Shown here: one piece after another, positions 6,369 through 13,265 of the stretch
Layout: each line of letters starts with the position of its first letter
Numbering within the stretch: the first letter of the stretch is position 1
Assembly (NCBI GenBank): GCA_964614375.1
Contig: CAZTLI010000094.1
Coordinates: forward strand, 1 to 14,049
DNA: 14,049 bases
Direction of reading: 5' to 3'
Source: CAZTLI01 sp964614375
GTDB lineage: Bacteria > Chloroflexota > Anaerolineae > Aggregatilineales > Phototrophicaceae
Translations under genes and position numbers: made by a program
Notes under the pieces: generated by a model
Told to the model about the DNA's origin: nothing
Seen by the model: only the letters and a program-made list of their open reading frames with translations
Databases searched by the model: none

Positions 6369-6860
6369 GTGTCTGATCAAAATAACGCATCTAATTCAGA
6401 CTCGCCGCATATTCAAGTCGATGTAGGCCAGATTTCAGCCTCCGGGCATGTGGTGATTGCGGGGGGGAATGCAACGGTCTCCGGTGATACGCATCATGAA
6501 GCCAATGTCTCACAGAAGATTGTTGTCGGTGGCGTGACGACCACCACGCAGCAGTACGAGACGCTGCTGAAAGCGATTGAACAGATAGAGGCCGCGATTC
6601 GCGACTCGAATTTACCGGATGATCAGGTCGAAGCAGCAATCCAGAATGCAGCGACCCTCAAGACCCAACTGACATCGCCCCAGAAACCGAATGTTTATCT
6701 ACTCGCACAGGCCGCGCAAATTCTGACGAAATTTGGCAAACGGGTGACAACGGCGGTACTCGCGACCTTCGCCAACCCACTGGTCGGGCAAATATTGCTC
6801 ACGGCAGGCGAGAAGGCCCTTGAATTTTATAGAAACTTTCGCGGCAATCATGCTGGCTGA
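6369..6860 (+). CDS. small protein with beta-rich Gly/Val segment and hydrophobic helical tail, unknown function
   Basis: This 163-residue protein starts at GTG, five bases after a full AGGAGG site. No named family is recognised. Residues 1-12 are polar. Residues 14-60 are rich in Gly, Val, Thr and Ser (IQVDVGQISASGHVVIAGGN, then ATVSGD, IVVGGV), as in short beta-strand repeats. Residues 62-100 look like an amphipathic, charged helical region. Residues 107-158 are helical with a weakly hydrophobic core (VTTAVLATFANPLVGQILL) that could be an amphipathic or marginal membrane helix. The combination of a beta oligomerisation region and a helical, potentially membrane-active tail, divergent from a TIR-FGE/HEAT pair, allows the idea of a partner or effector in that system (inference). 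A run of seven G lies at 6461-6467. The stop is 92 bases before the next gene. Confidence 0.7.
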   Translation: MSDQNNASNSDSPHIQVDVGQISASGHVVIAGGNATVSGDTHHEANVSQKIVVGGVTTTTQQYETLLKAIEQIEAAIRDSNLPDDQVEAAIQNAATLKTQLTSPQKPNVYLLAQAAQILTKFGKRVTTAVLATFANPLVGQILLTAGEKALEFYRNFRGNHAG

Positions 6861-6875
6861 CCGCATAAATTGTGC

Positions 6876-6905
6876 TTGACCCAAACCACACCCCTGCGAC
6901 ACAAT
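6876..6905 (+). promoter_or_regulatory. candidate promoter of the response-regulator gene
   Basis: TTGACC (6876-6881, five of six) and CACAAT (6900-6905, four of six) are separated by 18 bases. They start 16 bases after the preceding stop codon. A start near 6912 gives a leader of about 40 bases. Read-through from the upstream gene is also possible, since only a weak hairpin (around 6914-6927, followed by six T) lies between the genes. Confidence 0.38.
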
Positions 6906-6952
6906 AGAGAGACCGCTGGGCAAGGCGCTTTTTTGTAAACAGGAGTCTAAAC

Positions 6953-7366
6953 ATGCCTGTATGGATGGTTGTTGAAGATGAACCCGATCTCTATACCATG
7001 TTGCTCGCCATTTATGAGATTATTGGGGTGAAGGATGTGTCATTCACCAATGGCGAGGATGCCATCAATTGGATTGACTCCGTAGATCGCGATGAATATA
7101 CACGCGAACTCCCCGAACTGGCCTTGCTCGATATTCGCCTGCCCGGTGAGGTAGATGGTTCACTCGTCGCCCATCGTATTCGGCAGAGTCCCAAATTACA
7201 CAATATGGCGACTATTCTGATTACCGCCTACAAGCTGTCGCCCGGTCAAGAAAACGATATTATGGAATTTTCTGGGGCCGATGACCTGATGTATAAGCCG
7301 CTGCCCGAAGTCAAAGCTTTGAGGAAACACTTGACGAAAATATTGCTTGCCAAAAATCCGCGCTAA
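6953..7366 (+). CDS. single-domain response regulator (receiver domain)
   Basis: This 137-residue CheY-like receiver is phosphorylated by an unidentified histidine kinase. Acidic-pocket residues Glu8 and Asp9 lie in VVEDEPD; the phosphoacceptor is Asp60 in ALLDIRLPG; the switch Thr91 lies in ILITAY; and the conserved Lys115 lies in MYKPL. There is no output domain after residue 130, so it works by protein contact or as a phosphotransfer element. The ATG has AGGAG at 6941-6945. No histidine kinase is present in the window; the only kinase nearby is the Ser/Thr type at 8132. The stop lies one base from the stop of the converging gene. Confidence 0.9.
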   Translation: MPVWMVVEDEPDLYTMLLAIYEIIGVKDVSFTNGEDAINWIDSVDRDEYTRELPELALLDIRLPGEVDGSLVAHRIRQSPKLHNMATILITAYKLSPGQENDIMEFSGADDLMYKPLPEVKALRKHLTKILLAKNPR

Positions 7367-7367
7367 A

Positions 7368-7844
7368 TTACGCCTGTGTGATTGTAATAAGTCCCGCCAC
7401 AACCGCCACAGTCAAGACTATGCCCCATGCCCCTGCGCCCAGTGTCATTGCAATGACTAACCACAATGGACGTGCCCCAAACGACAACCCAATTACAGCA
7501 CCGACCTGTGCGCCGACAGTCATCGGTGCGGCTAACGACAGCCCGATCAACCCGAAGCGATTCCATGCGCGTTGTACAAGCTGAATCATGCGATTAGGTT
7601 CTGGTGGCGCATCAGACTGCTGGGCTTGCCTATGGTCTATTCGACGACGGATTCGCTCTCGCAGCGGCGCGCCGACAATGACCACCAGGGCGACTCCACA
7701 TCCATAGCTCACCGTTACTGTGATTGCGACAATAAATGGCGACACATTCAACGCGAGGCCTATCGGAATAGCAGACCAGAACGAGAAAAATGCCCAGCCA
7801 AATATTGTCCCCAGCGCCGCAAATCCCAGAATGATTGCTTCCAT
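7368..7844 (-). CDS. small multidrug-export-family integral membrane protein (Sm_multidrug_ex, COG2426-like)
   Basis: This 158-residue protein has about four or five membrane segments: ILGFAALGTIFGWAFFSFWS, the FIVAITVTVSYGCGVALVVIVG region, the GLIGLSLAAPMTVGAQVGAV region and ending LGAGAWGIVLTVAVVAGLI. AIPIGLALN matches the family's early GAIPLG-type motif, and a basic/polar cytoplasmic loop (LRERIRRRIDHRQAQQ) separates the halves. The substrate is unknown; the family's export function is poorly established. The same frame is open to 8027, but the ATG at 7844 is chosen because GAGAAGG (7851-7857) precedes it at six bases, the family is about 150-170 residues long, and the extra 61 residues look like translated non-coding sequence. 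The gene converges on the response regulator. Confidence 0.72.
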   Translation of the reverse strand: MEAIILGFAALGTIFGWAFFSFWSAIPIGLALNVSPFIVAITVTVSYGCGVALVVIVGAPLRERIRRRIDHRQAQQSDAPPEPNRMIQLVQRAWNRFGLIGLSLAAPMTVGAQVGAVIGLSFGARPLWLVIAMTLGAGAWGIVLTVAVVAGLITITQA

Positions 7845-7878
7845 CTGTGACCTTCTCAACGTGTCGATTAAAGTCGCT

Positions 7879-7884
7879 ATCATA
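7879..7884 (-). promoter_or_regulatory. possible -10 box of the small membrane-protein gene
   Basis: TATGAT on the minus strand (five of six) lies 34 bases before the preferred ATG at 7844. The -35 region is poor. If used, transcription would begin near 7872, inside the longer ORF, which supports the shorter protein. Confidence 0.27.
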
Positions 7885-7988
7885 CCGTCGATACAGCGCG
7901 TTGTTCTATGGCGAATCAGCGGAAGTTCGGATAAAACGCAACTCCCGGTTGCAAATGGATAAGGGGCAGGCATAACCCTTTGTGAATC

Positions 7989-8018
7989 TTGCGAAGCAAC
8001 ATCATCGCGTTTTGTAAT
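7989..8018 (+). promoter_or_regulatory. weak candidate promoter of the kinase-STAND-WD40 gene
   Basis: TTGCGA (7989-7994, four of six) and TGTAAT (8013-8018, five of six) are spaced by 18 bases. The leader to the ATG at 8132 would be about 107 bases. Nothing else in 7885-8131 is a better candidate. Confidence 0.28.
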
Positions 8019-8131
8019 ATCCGCCATGTTTCAATCTATCAACCTGACTTCCTGCCCACCGTGTGAAAACCAAAAAGGTGATACACTTGGTGTGTCTGTG
8101 GCAATACCCTGTGAGACTAAAAGAGGAAACG

Positions 8132-11100
8132 ATGACCACTGACAAATACGACATTCCTGACCGCAGTGGTGAGACCATTAAAGGCTATGAACTCATCGAA
8201 CTAATTGGTGTCGGCGGGTTTGGCGCGGTGTATAAGGCATTTCAACCCCTCATCAAGCGTGAAGTGGCTGTAAAAATCATTCTGCCAGATTACGCCAACA
8301 ACCCGGAATTCATCCGGCGTTTTGAGGCCGAAGCGCAGTTGGTGGCACATCTGGAACATCTCCATATCGTGCCCCTATACGATTATTGGCGCGATGCAAG
8401 CGGTGCCTATCTGGTGATGCGGTGGCTGCGGGGTGGCAGTTTGCAGAAGGCGCTCGAAAGTGGTCTTTGGCCCCTTGAAGAAGCGGGACGGTTGGTCGAT
8501 CAACTGGCTGATGCGTTGTACGCCGCCCATCGCAATGGCGTTATTCATCGCGATCTGAAACCTGCCAATATACTGCTTGATGAAGACAACAACGCTTTCC
8601 TCGCGGATTTTGGTATCGCTAAAGATTTACAGCACATCAGCGATTATTCTGAAATGATTGAAAAGGAAGAAGAGGCAGAAGACACGTTCATGGGGTCGCC
8701 TGCGTATCTCGCGCCGGAGCAGATTCGCGTTGAGCAGGTCAGCCCACAGACGGATATTTATAGTTTCGGCATCATGATGTATGAAATCCTGACGGGCATC
8801 ACGCCGTTTCATGGCCCGGTTTCGACCATGATTATGAAGCACCTGCAAGAACCGCTGCCGCATCTGCACGAAATTCGTCCCGATTTACCCGGCACATTAC
8901 ATGATGTGATCGAAAAAGCCACCGAAAAAGACCCGGCAGACCGCTATAAGAACGTGTTAGAGATGGCGGCGGACTTCCGGCGGGCATTGGCACAAACGCC
9001 GACAGAAGAACTTGCAAAGCTGAATCTCGGCAGTGTGGTCGATCAAGACCTGGAATCGCTGGACGCCGACACCCTCGCAGCACTTGGATTGACCGAAGAT
9101 TTTGTCGCGACACAATTGACCGACTTCAAACCCGAAAATCCATATAAAGGCTTGCGCGCCTTTCAAGAAGCCGATGCCGATGATTTTTTCGGGCGTGAAT
9201 CGCTGGTCGATCAACTGCTGGAACGGATGAAAGGCGAAGGCCAAGAGGCGCGCTTCATCTCTGTTGTGGGGCCAAGCGGCAGCGGTAAATCGAGCGTGGT
9301 CAAGGCGGGTGTCCTTCCACGATTGCGACGGGGCGCCGTAGTGGGGTCGGGCGAATGGTTTATCGTCGAGATGATACCCGGCGCGCACCCGATGGAAGAG
9401 CTAGAGGCGGCACTTCTGCGAATCGCGGTTAACCCACCTGCAAGTCTACTGGAACAATTAGAACATGATGAACGCGGTCTTGTACGTGCCCTTAAGCGCG
9501 TGCTGCCCGCTCATACAGAGACGGCAGCCGGCAGTGAACTCGTGCTGATGATTGATCAATTTGAAGAAATTTTCACCCTGGTCGAGAATGAACCAGCACG
9601 GACATTGTTCCTCAATAGTCTGTTGACAGCGGTCAACGAACCTGACAGCCGTTTGCGCGTGATTGTGACGCTGCGCGCTGATTTTTATGACCGTCCCCTG
9701 CGTTATCCGGCGTTTGGAAATCTGGTGCGGGACTGTACGGAAGTTGTGCTGCCATTGAGTGTGGAAGAGTTAGAACGCGCGATTACCGAACCCGCACAAC
9801 GGGTCGGCTTACAACTCGAAGCGGGTCTGACAACCGCTATCGTCGCCGATGTTGCCGAACAACCGAGCGCGCTGCCACTCTTACAATATGCGTTGACAGA
9901 ACTCTATGAACGACGTGATGGTCGCTGGTTAACGCTCAATGATTATCATGTCATCGGAGGTGTGACGGGTGCGCTGGCACGTCGCGCAGACGAAATCTAC
10001 AGCGAACTCGATGCAACCGAGCAAACGATTGCTGAACAGGTATTCCTACGCCTGGTCACATTGGGCGAAGGGTCAGAAGATACCCGCCGCCGCGTGTTGT
10101 TATCTGAACTGCTGTCGCTGCAACGTGATGAAGACGCTATTCAGAAGGTTGTTGATACCTTCGCTAAATATCGCTTGCTGACATTTGACCGCGACCCCAT
10201 TACACGCACACCAACGATTGAAGTCGCACATGAGGCCTTGATACGGCAGTGGCAGAAGCTGCGGGATTGGCTGGAAACCAACCGCGAATCGCTCCGATTA
10301 CAACGTCGATTGGCAGTTGCGACCAACGAATGGCTGAACGCCAACAAAGACACCAGCTTTCTGGCGTCTGGCACACGGTTGGAACAATTCGAGTCGTGGA
10401 TGACGGAGACCCCCATCGCGCTCACAACCGATGAGAAGCGCTATCTTGAATCCAGCCTGAAGGAACGTGAAAAACAGCGCGCTGCTGAAGCGGTTCGCAA
10501 AGCCAAAGAAGAGGCGCTTGAACGCCGTTCCCGCAATGTGCTGCGGGCGCTGGTCGGCGTCATGACACTGGCGACCATCGGCGCGCTGGTGCTGACGCTA
10601 TTCGCGTTCAATCAGCGCAGTATTGCGGAGGAAAATGCCGCCATTGCCGAACAAAATGCTGCGACGGCAACCGTTGCCCAGGGCGAAGCCGTCGTTAATG
10701 CCCAAAATGCTGCTACTGCCGCCGCCGAAGCTGAATTGAATGCAAACGAAGCGCGCAGTCTGGCGTTTGTATCGAGCGCGCAGCTAGCCCTCGCAAATAG
10801 CAATACCGACCTCGCGATTCCACTGGCCTTAGAAGCCAATCAAGTCGGCGCGCCGTCGGTGCAGACCCGGCGTACACTGGCAGAAGCGGCCTATGCGCCG
10901 GGTACACGTTTTATCTTTCAGGGGCATAGTGATCGGGTGACGGCTGTCGCTGTAAGTCCCGATGGACGCACCGCCTTGACGGGCGCACGCGACGCAATCC
11001 TGATTCTATGGGATACAGAAACTGGTGAAGAAATCCGCCGCTTTGAAGGCCATGCCGACTGGATTTGGGATGTCGCTTATAGCCCTGATTCACGGATGGC

Positions 11101-12820
11101 GCTGTCTGCGTCACAGGATAGGACGCTAATTCTGTGGGATTTAGAGACAGGCGAGGCTATCCGTACATTTGAAGGGCATGAAGATGCCGTTCGAAGCGTG
11201 GCATTTAGTGCCGATGGCACGCGGGCGCTGTCGGGTTCGCAGGATAGGACGATGATTCTGTGGGACATTGAATCCGGCGACATCATTGTGCAGACCGAAC
11301 CCATCAACACGCAAATCTTCGATGTCGCATTGAGTCCGAGTGGGTTTTCGGCGTTATCGGGCAATCAGGATGGCAGCGTGATTTTGTGGAATATTCAGTC
11401 GGGAACGCCGCTGCTCACCTTTACCTCAGAAAATGGGGGGCATACCAGCGAAGTGTGGAGCGTGGCATATACGGCAGATGAGGGTGGGATGCTCACAGGC
11501 AGCGATGATGGCACGATGCTGCTGTGGCGTTTTGAAGTCGGTCAGCCTGTTATGCGTTTTGAAGGACACAGCGCCCGCGTGACCAGTGTCGCCTTGTCGG
11601 CGGATGGGACGCGCGCCGTTTCTGGCAGTGAAGACAATTCGGTGATTTTATGGGACGTGACAACGGGTGCTGTGCTGCGGCGATTCATCGGGCACACTTT
11701 CCTCGTTTATAGCGTGGGCTTCAGTCCTGATGGATCGCATATTCTGTCCGGGTCGTGGGATGGCACAGCACGCTATTGGGATACCCGTAATGGCGCGCAA
11801 GTGCAGGGCATGGGCGGGGCATCGCCCGCACACACAGATGATGTACGGGCAGTTGCCTATAGCCCGGACGGCATGATAGGGGCATCAGCGGCAGCAGATA
11901 ATTCACTCATTTTGTGGGATGTGATGACGGGCGAGGAAATCCGACGATTAGAAGGGCATGATGGGCCAGTTAATGTCATCACATTCAGTCCCGATGGCAC
12001 ACAAATGCTCACCGGCAGCGATGATGAAACACTGATTCTGTGGGATGTGGAATCGGGCACTATCATTTATCGGTTGGAAGGACATACCGATGCAGTCTGG
12101 GCAGTGGATTTTAGCCCTGATGGCAGATATGCCGTATCCGGGTCGCGCGATAATACAATTCACATCTGGAATCTGGAAACGGGTGAATCAGAGCAGCGGT
12201 TGTTCGGGCATACATTTGTCGTGACCGATGTGGCCTATAGTCCCGATGGCACGATGTTTGTATCGAGTAGTTTTGATAATCTCCTGATTTTGTGGGATGT
12301 CGATACCGGTGAGGAGATTCGCCGTTTTGAAGGCCATACCGATTGGATATGGACAGTCGAGTTCAGTCCCGATGGGCAAACACTGCTCTCCGGGTCGGCG
12401 GATAACAGCATGATGCTGTGGGATGTAGAGACCGGACGACGCTTACGGACATTTGAGGGGCACAGCGCCCTCATCTATAGTCTCGACATCAGTGCCGATG
12501 GACAGTATGTGGTATCCGGCGGCGCAGACCGGGCGATTATCATCTGGGACATCGCGACGGGTGAAGAAGTGCAGCGCTTTGATGGACACAGCGATTATGT
12601 CCGCAGCGTCGCTTTTAGCCCGGATGGTCGATTTGTGCTTTCGGGGTCGGGCGATAACAGTGTGCGTCTGTGGCAGATTCGCCTCTCGTTGGACGAATTA
12701 GTGACGTGGGTACGCGCCAATCGTTATATCCGTGACCTGACCTGTGCCGAACGCGAACGCTATGCTGTCGAACCACTGTGCCCAACGCCAACACCCGTCA
12801 TCGGCCCAGATACAACATAG
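8132..12820 (+). CDS. Ser/Thr protein kinase - nSTAND ATPase - transmembrane - 14-blade WD40 protein
   Basis: This is a 1562-residue multidomain signalling protein. Residues 18-290 are a Hanks-type kinase with all key residues: glycine loop GVGGFGAVY (26-34), Lys48, HRDLKPAN (139-146, Asp141), DFG (159-161) and APE (194-196). The activation loop carries a long acidic insert (EMIEKEEEAED). Residues 337-760 are an nSTAND1-type NTPase: NPYKGLRAF, FFGRE, Walker A GPSGSGKSS (380-388), Walker B VLMIDQFEE (471-479), LRADFYDR, and a winged-helix-like part ending EVAHEALIRQW. Residues 770-800 are a basic coiled coil, 804-826 a single membrane span, and 829-880 an Ala/Asn-rich helix. Residues 931-1516 form 14 WD40 repeats at about 42-residue spacing, enough for two seven-bladed propellers. 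The tail has TCAERERY...PLC. The ATG at 8132 follows AGAGG; an in-frame GTG at 8063 has no ribosome site. Positive-inside topology puts kinase and ATPase in the cytoplasm and the propellers outside. Confidence 0.9.
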   Translation: MTTDKYDIPDRSGETIKGYELIELIGVGGFGAVYKAFQPLIKREVAVKIILPDYANNPEFIRRFEAEAQLVAHLEHLHIVPLYDYWRDASGAYLVMRWLRGGSLQKALESGLWPLEEAGRLVDQLADALYAAHRNGVIHRDLKPANILLDEDNNAFLADFGIAKDLQHISDYSEMIEKEEEAEDTFMGSPAYLAPEQIRVEQVSPQTDIYSFGIMMYEILTGITPFHGPVSTMIMKHLQEPLPHLHEIRPDLPGTLHDVIEKATEKDPADRYKNVLEMAADFRRALAQTPTEELAKLNLGSVVDQDLESLDADTLAALGLTEDFVATQLTDFKPENPYKGLRAFQEADADDFFGRESLVDQLLERMKGEGQEARFISVVGPSGSGKSSVVKAGVLPRLRRGAVVGSGEWFIVEMIPGAHPMEELEAALLRIAVNPPASLLEQLEHDERGLVRALKRVLPAHTETAAGSELVLMIDQFEEIFTLVENEPARTLFLNSLLTAVNEPDSRLRVIVTLRADFYDRPLRYPAFGNLVRDCTEVVLPLSVEELERAITEPAQRVGLQLEAGLTTAIVADVAEQPSALPLLQYALTELYERRDGRWLTLNDYHVIGGVTGALARRADEIYSELDATEQTIAEQVFLRLVTLGEGSEDTRRRVLLSELLSLQRDEDAIQKVVDTFAKYRLLTFDRDPITRTPTIEVAHEALIRQWQKLRDWLETNRESLRLQRRLAVATNEWLNANKDTSFLASGTRLEQFESWMTETPIALTTDEKRYLESSLKEREKQRAAEAVRKAKEEALERRSRNVLRALVGVMTLATIGALVLTLFAFNQRSIAEENAAIAEQNAATATVAQGEAVVNAQNAATAAAEAELNANEARSLAFVSSAQLALANSNTDLAIPLALEANQVGAPSVQTRRTLAEAAYAPGTRFIFQGHSDRVTAVAVSPDGRTALTGARDAILILWDTETGEEIRRFEGHADWIWDVAYSPDSRMALSASQDRTLILWDLETGEAIRTFEGHEDAVRSVAFSADGTRALSGSQDRTMILWDIESGDIIVQTEPINTQIFDVALSPSGFSALSGNQDGSVILWNIQSGTPLLTFTSENGGHTSEVWSVAYTADEGGMLTGSDDGTMLLWRFEVGQPVMRFEGHSARVTSVALSADGTRAVSGSEDNSVILWDVTTGAVLRRFIGHTFLVYSVGFSPDGSHILSGSWDGTARYWDTRNGAQVQGMGGASPAHTDDVRAVAYSPDGMIGASAAADNSLILWDVMTGEEIRRLEGHDGPVNVITFSPDGTQMLTGSDDETLILWDVESGTIIYRLEGHTDAVWAVDFSPDGRYAVSGSRDNTIHIWNLETGESEQRLFGHTFVVTDVAYSPDGTMFVSSSFDNLLILWDVDTGEEIRRFEGHTDWIWTVEFSPDGQTLLSGSADNSMMLWDVETGRRLRTFEGHSALIYSLDISADGQYVVSGGADRAIIIWDIATGEEVQRFDGHSDYVRSVAFSPDGRFVLSGSGDNSVRLWQIRLSLDELVTWVRANRYIRDLTCAERERYAVEPLCPTPTPVIGPDTT
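10922..12679 (+). repeat. fourteen tandem WD40-repeat units in the coding sequence
   Basis: Units of about 126 bp encode GH-(SPDG)-(GS.D)-(LWD) blades. The GH positions in the protein are 931, 973, 1015, (1057), 1103, 1145, 1187, 1233, 1275, 1317, 1359, 1401, 1443 and 1485. Blade 4 lacks the GH dipeptide, blade 4 to 5 and blade 7 to 8 each have a four-residue insertion (unit 46 instead of 42), and blade 8 has AH. The insertion between blades 7 and 8 fits the border between two propellers. The closest pair is blades 2 and 12: GEEIRRFEGHADWIW against GEEIRRFEGHTDWIW. Confidence 0.85.
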
Positions 12821-12824
12821 GTGA

Positions 12825-12856
12825 GGTCTAACCCATGCTGCATTTCGGGTTAGACC
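12825..12856 (+). terminator. 10-bp perfect hairpin after the kinase-STAND-WD40 gene
   Basis: GGTCTAACCC (12825-12834) and GGGTTAGACC (12847-12856) are exact reverse complements with a 12-base loop that itself contains ATG-CTG-CAT. It starts five bases after the stop codon. There is no T-run downstream, so it is either a Rho-type or transcript-end-protecting structure, or a non-canonical terminator. Confidence 0.55.
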
Positions 12857-12860
12857 GATG

Positions 12861-12902
12861 AAGTAGATACAGCTTCGCTAGCGAAGCTGGGAATTGCTAC
12901 TT
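12861..12902. terminator. 20-bp perfect palindrome inside a 6-bp outer stem, between converging genes
   Basis: CAGCTTCGCTAGCGAAGCTG (12870-12889) is a perfect palindrome with no spacer. It is flanked by AAGTAG (12861-12866) and CTACTT (12897-12902), also exact complements. The right outer arm overlaps the stop codon and last codons of the minus-strand gene at 12897. The symmetry and position suggest a bidirectional transcript end. Neither strand has a T-run, so a dispersed intergenic palindromic repeat is an alternative. Confidence 0.45.
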
Positions 12903-13253
12903 AAAACGTTTATCCAGACCATAGGCATGAGTCAAAGGCCACACAAAAAGCACGCCGACATCAGGACGGGACCAGTCTTCAACATGCTGGGTGGATGCGT
13001 TAACGACTTTATCAAGGGTTTCCTGATCACTAATCGCAGAAAACAAGGTGCGATGATGAATTTCTTGCGATTTCATCAGTTTGTTGAGCGAAAAGATGAT
13101 ACCCATGTCAGAACGAATGCCACCTTGTTCCGAGACTTGCTGCATCCCGGCACTTTCTAAAATAGTCACACCACGCACACCAGCCTTCACCCAGACATCG
13201 AACATCTCTGATGCCTGTTCCACATCTTTTGAAACAAACATAATCATAAACAT
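12897..13253 (-). CDS. PII-like small regulatory protein next to a cation/proton antiporter
   Basis: This 118-residue protein has a beta-alpha-beta-beta-alpha-beta order like the PII/ferredoxin-like fold: FMIMFVS, helix EQASEMFDVWVKAG, VRGVTILESAGM, a flexible 37-65 loop in the T-loop position, HHRTLFSAIS, helix ETLDKVVNASTQHV, and GVLFVWPLTHAYGL. The T-loop tyrosine of classical GlnB/GlnK is not seen, so control by uridylylation is unlikely. PII-like proteins typically form trimers that bind nucleotides and act on a membrane transporter. Here the partner would be the antiporter whose stop lies 12 bases upstream (inference). The ATG has GAGG at 13261-13264. The family call rests on fold pattern, not on a strong motif. 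Confidence 0.55.
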   Translation of the reverse strand: MFMIMFVSKDVEQASEMFDVWVKAGVRGVTILESAGMQQVSEQGGIRSDMGIIFSLNKLMKSQEIHHRTLFSAISDQETLDKVVNASTQHVEDWSRPDVGVLFVWPLTHAYGLDKRFK

Positions 13254-13265
13254 TGTTTTTCCTCA

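Noticed and set aside
6461..6467. Run of seven G as a phase-variation switch in the small-protein gene
   Set aside because: Seven bases is short for slipped-strand switching and the run encodes Gly-Gly, as the composition of the segment would give anyway.
6914..6934. CGCT-loop-GGCG stem followed by six T before the response regulator
   Set aside because: The stem is only four pairs with a G-T wobble, too weak to call a terminator.
8063..8131. GTG start giving a 23-residue N-terminal extension of the kinase
   Set aside because: No Shine-Dalgarno precedes the GTG, while AGAGG precedes the ATG at 8132 and the kinase domain begins soon after.
8957..9388. 143-codon minus-strand ORF opposite the kinase-STAND gene
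   Set aside because: It lies wholly inside the strongly conserved nSTAND coding region on the other strand. Its residues show no family pattern.
10922..12679. Tandem repeat array as a CRISPR or satellite
   Set aside because: The 126-bp periodicity is explained by degenerate WD40 codons in one open frame. There are no identical repeats with unique spacers.
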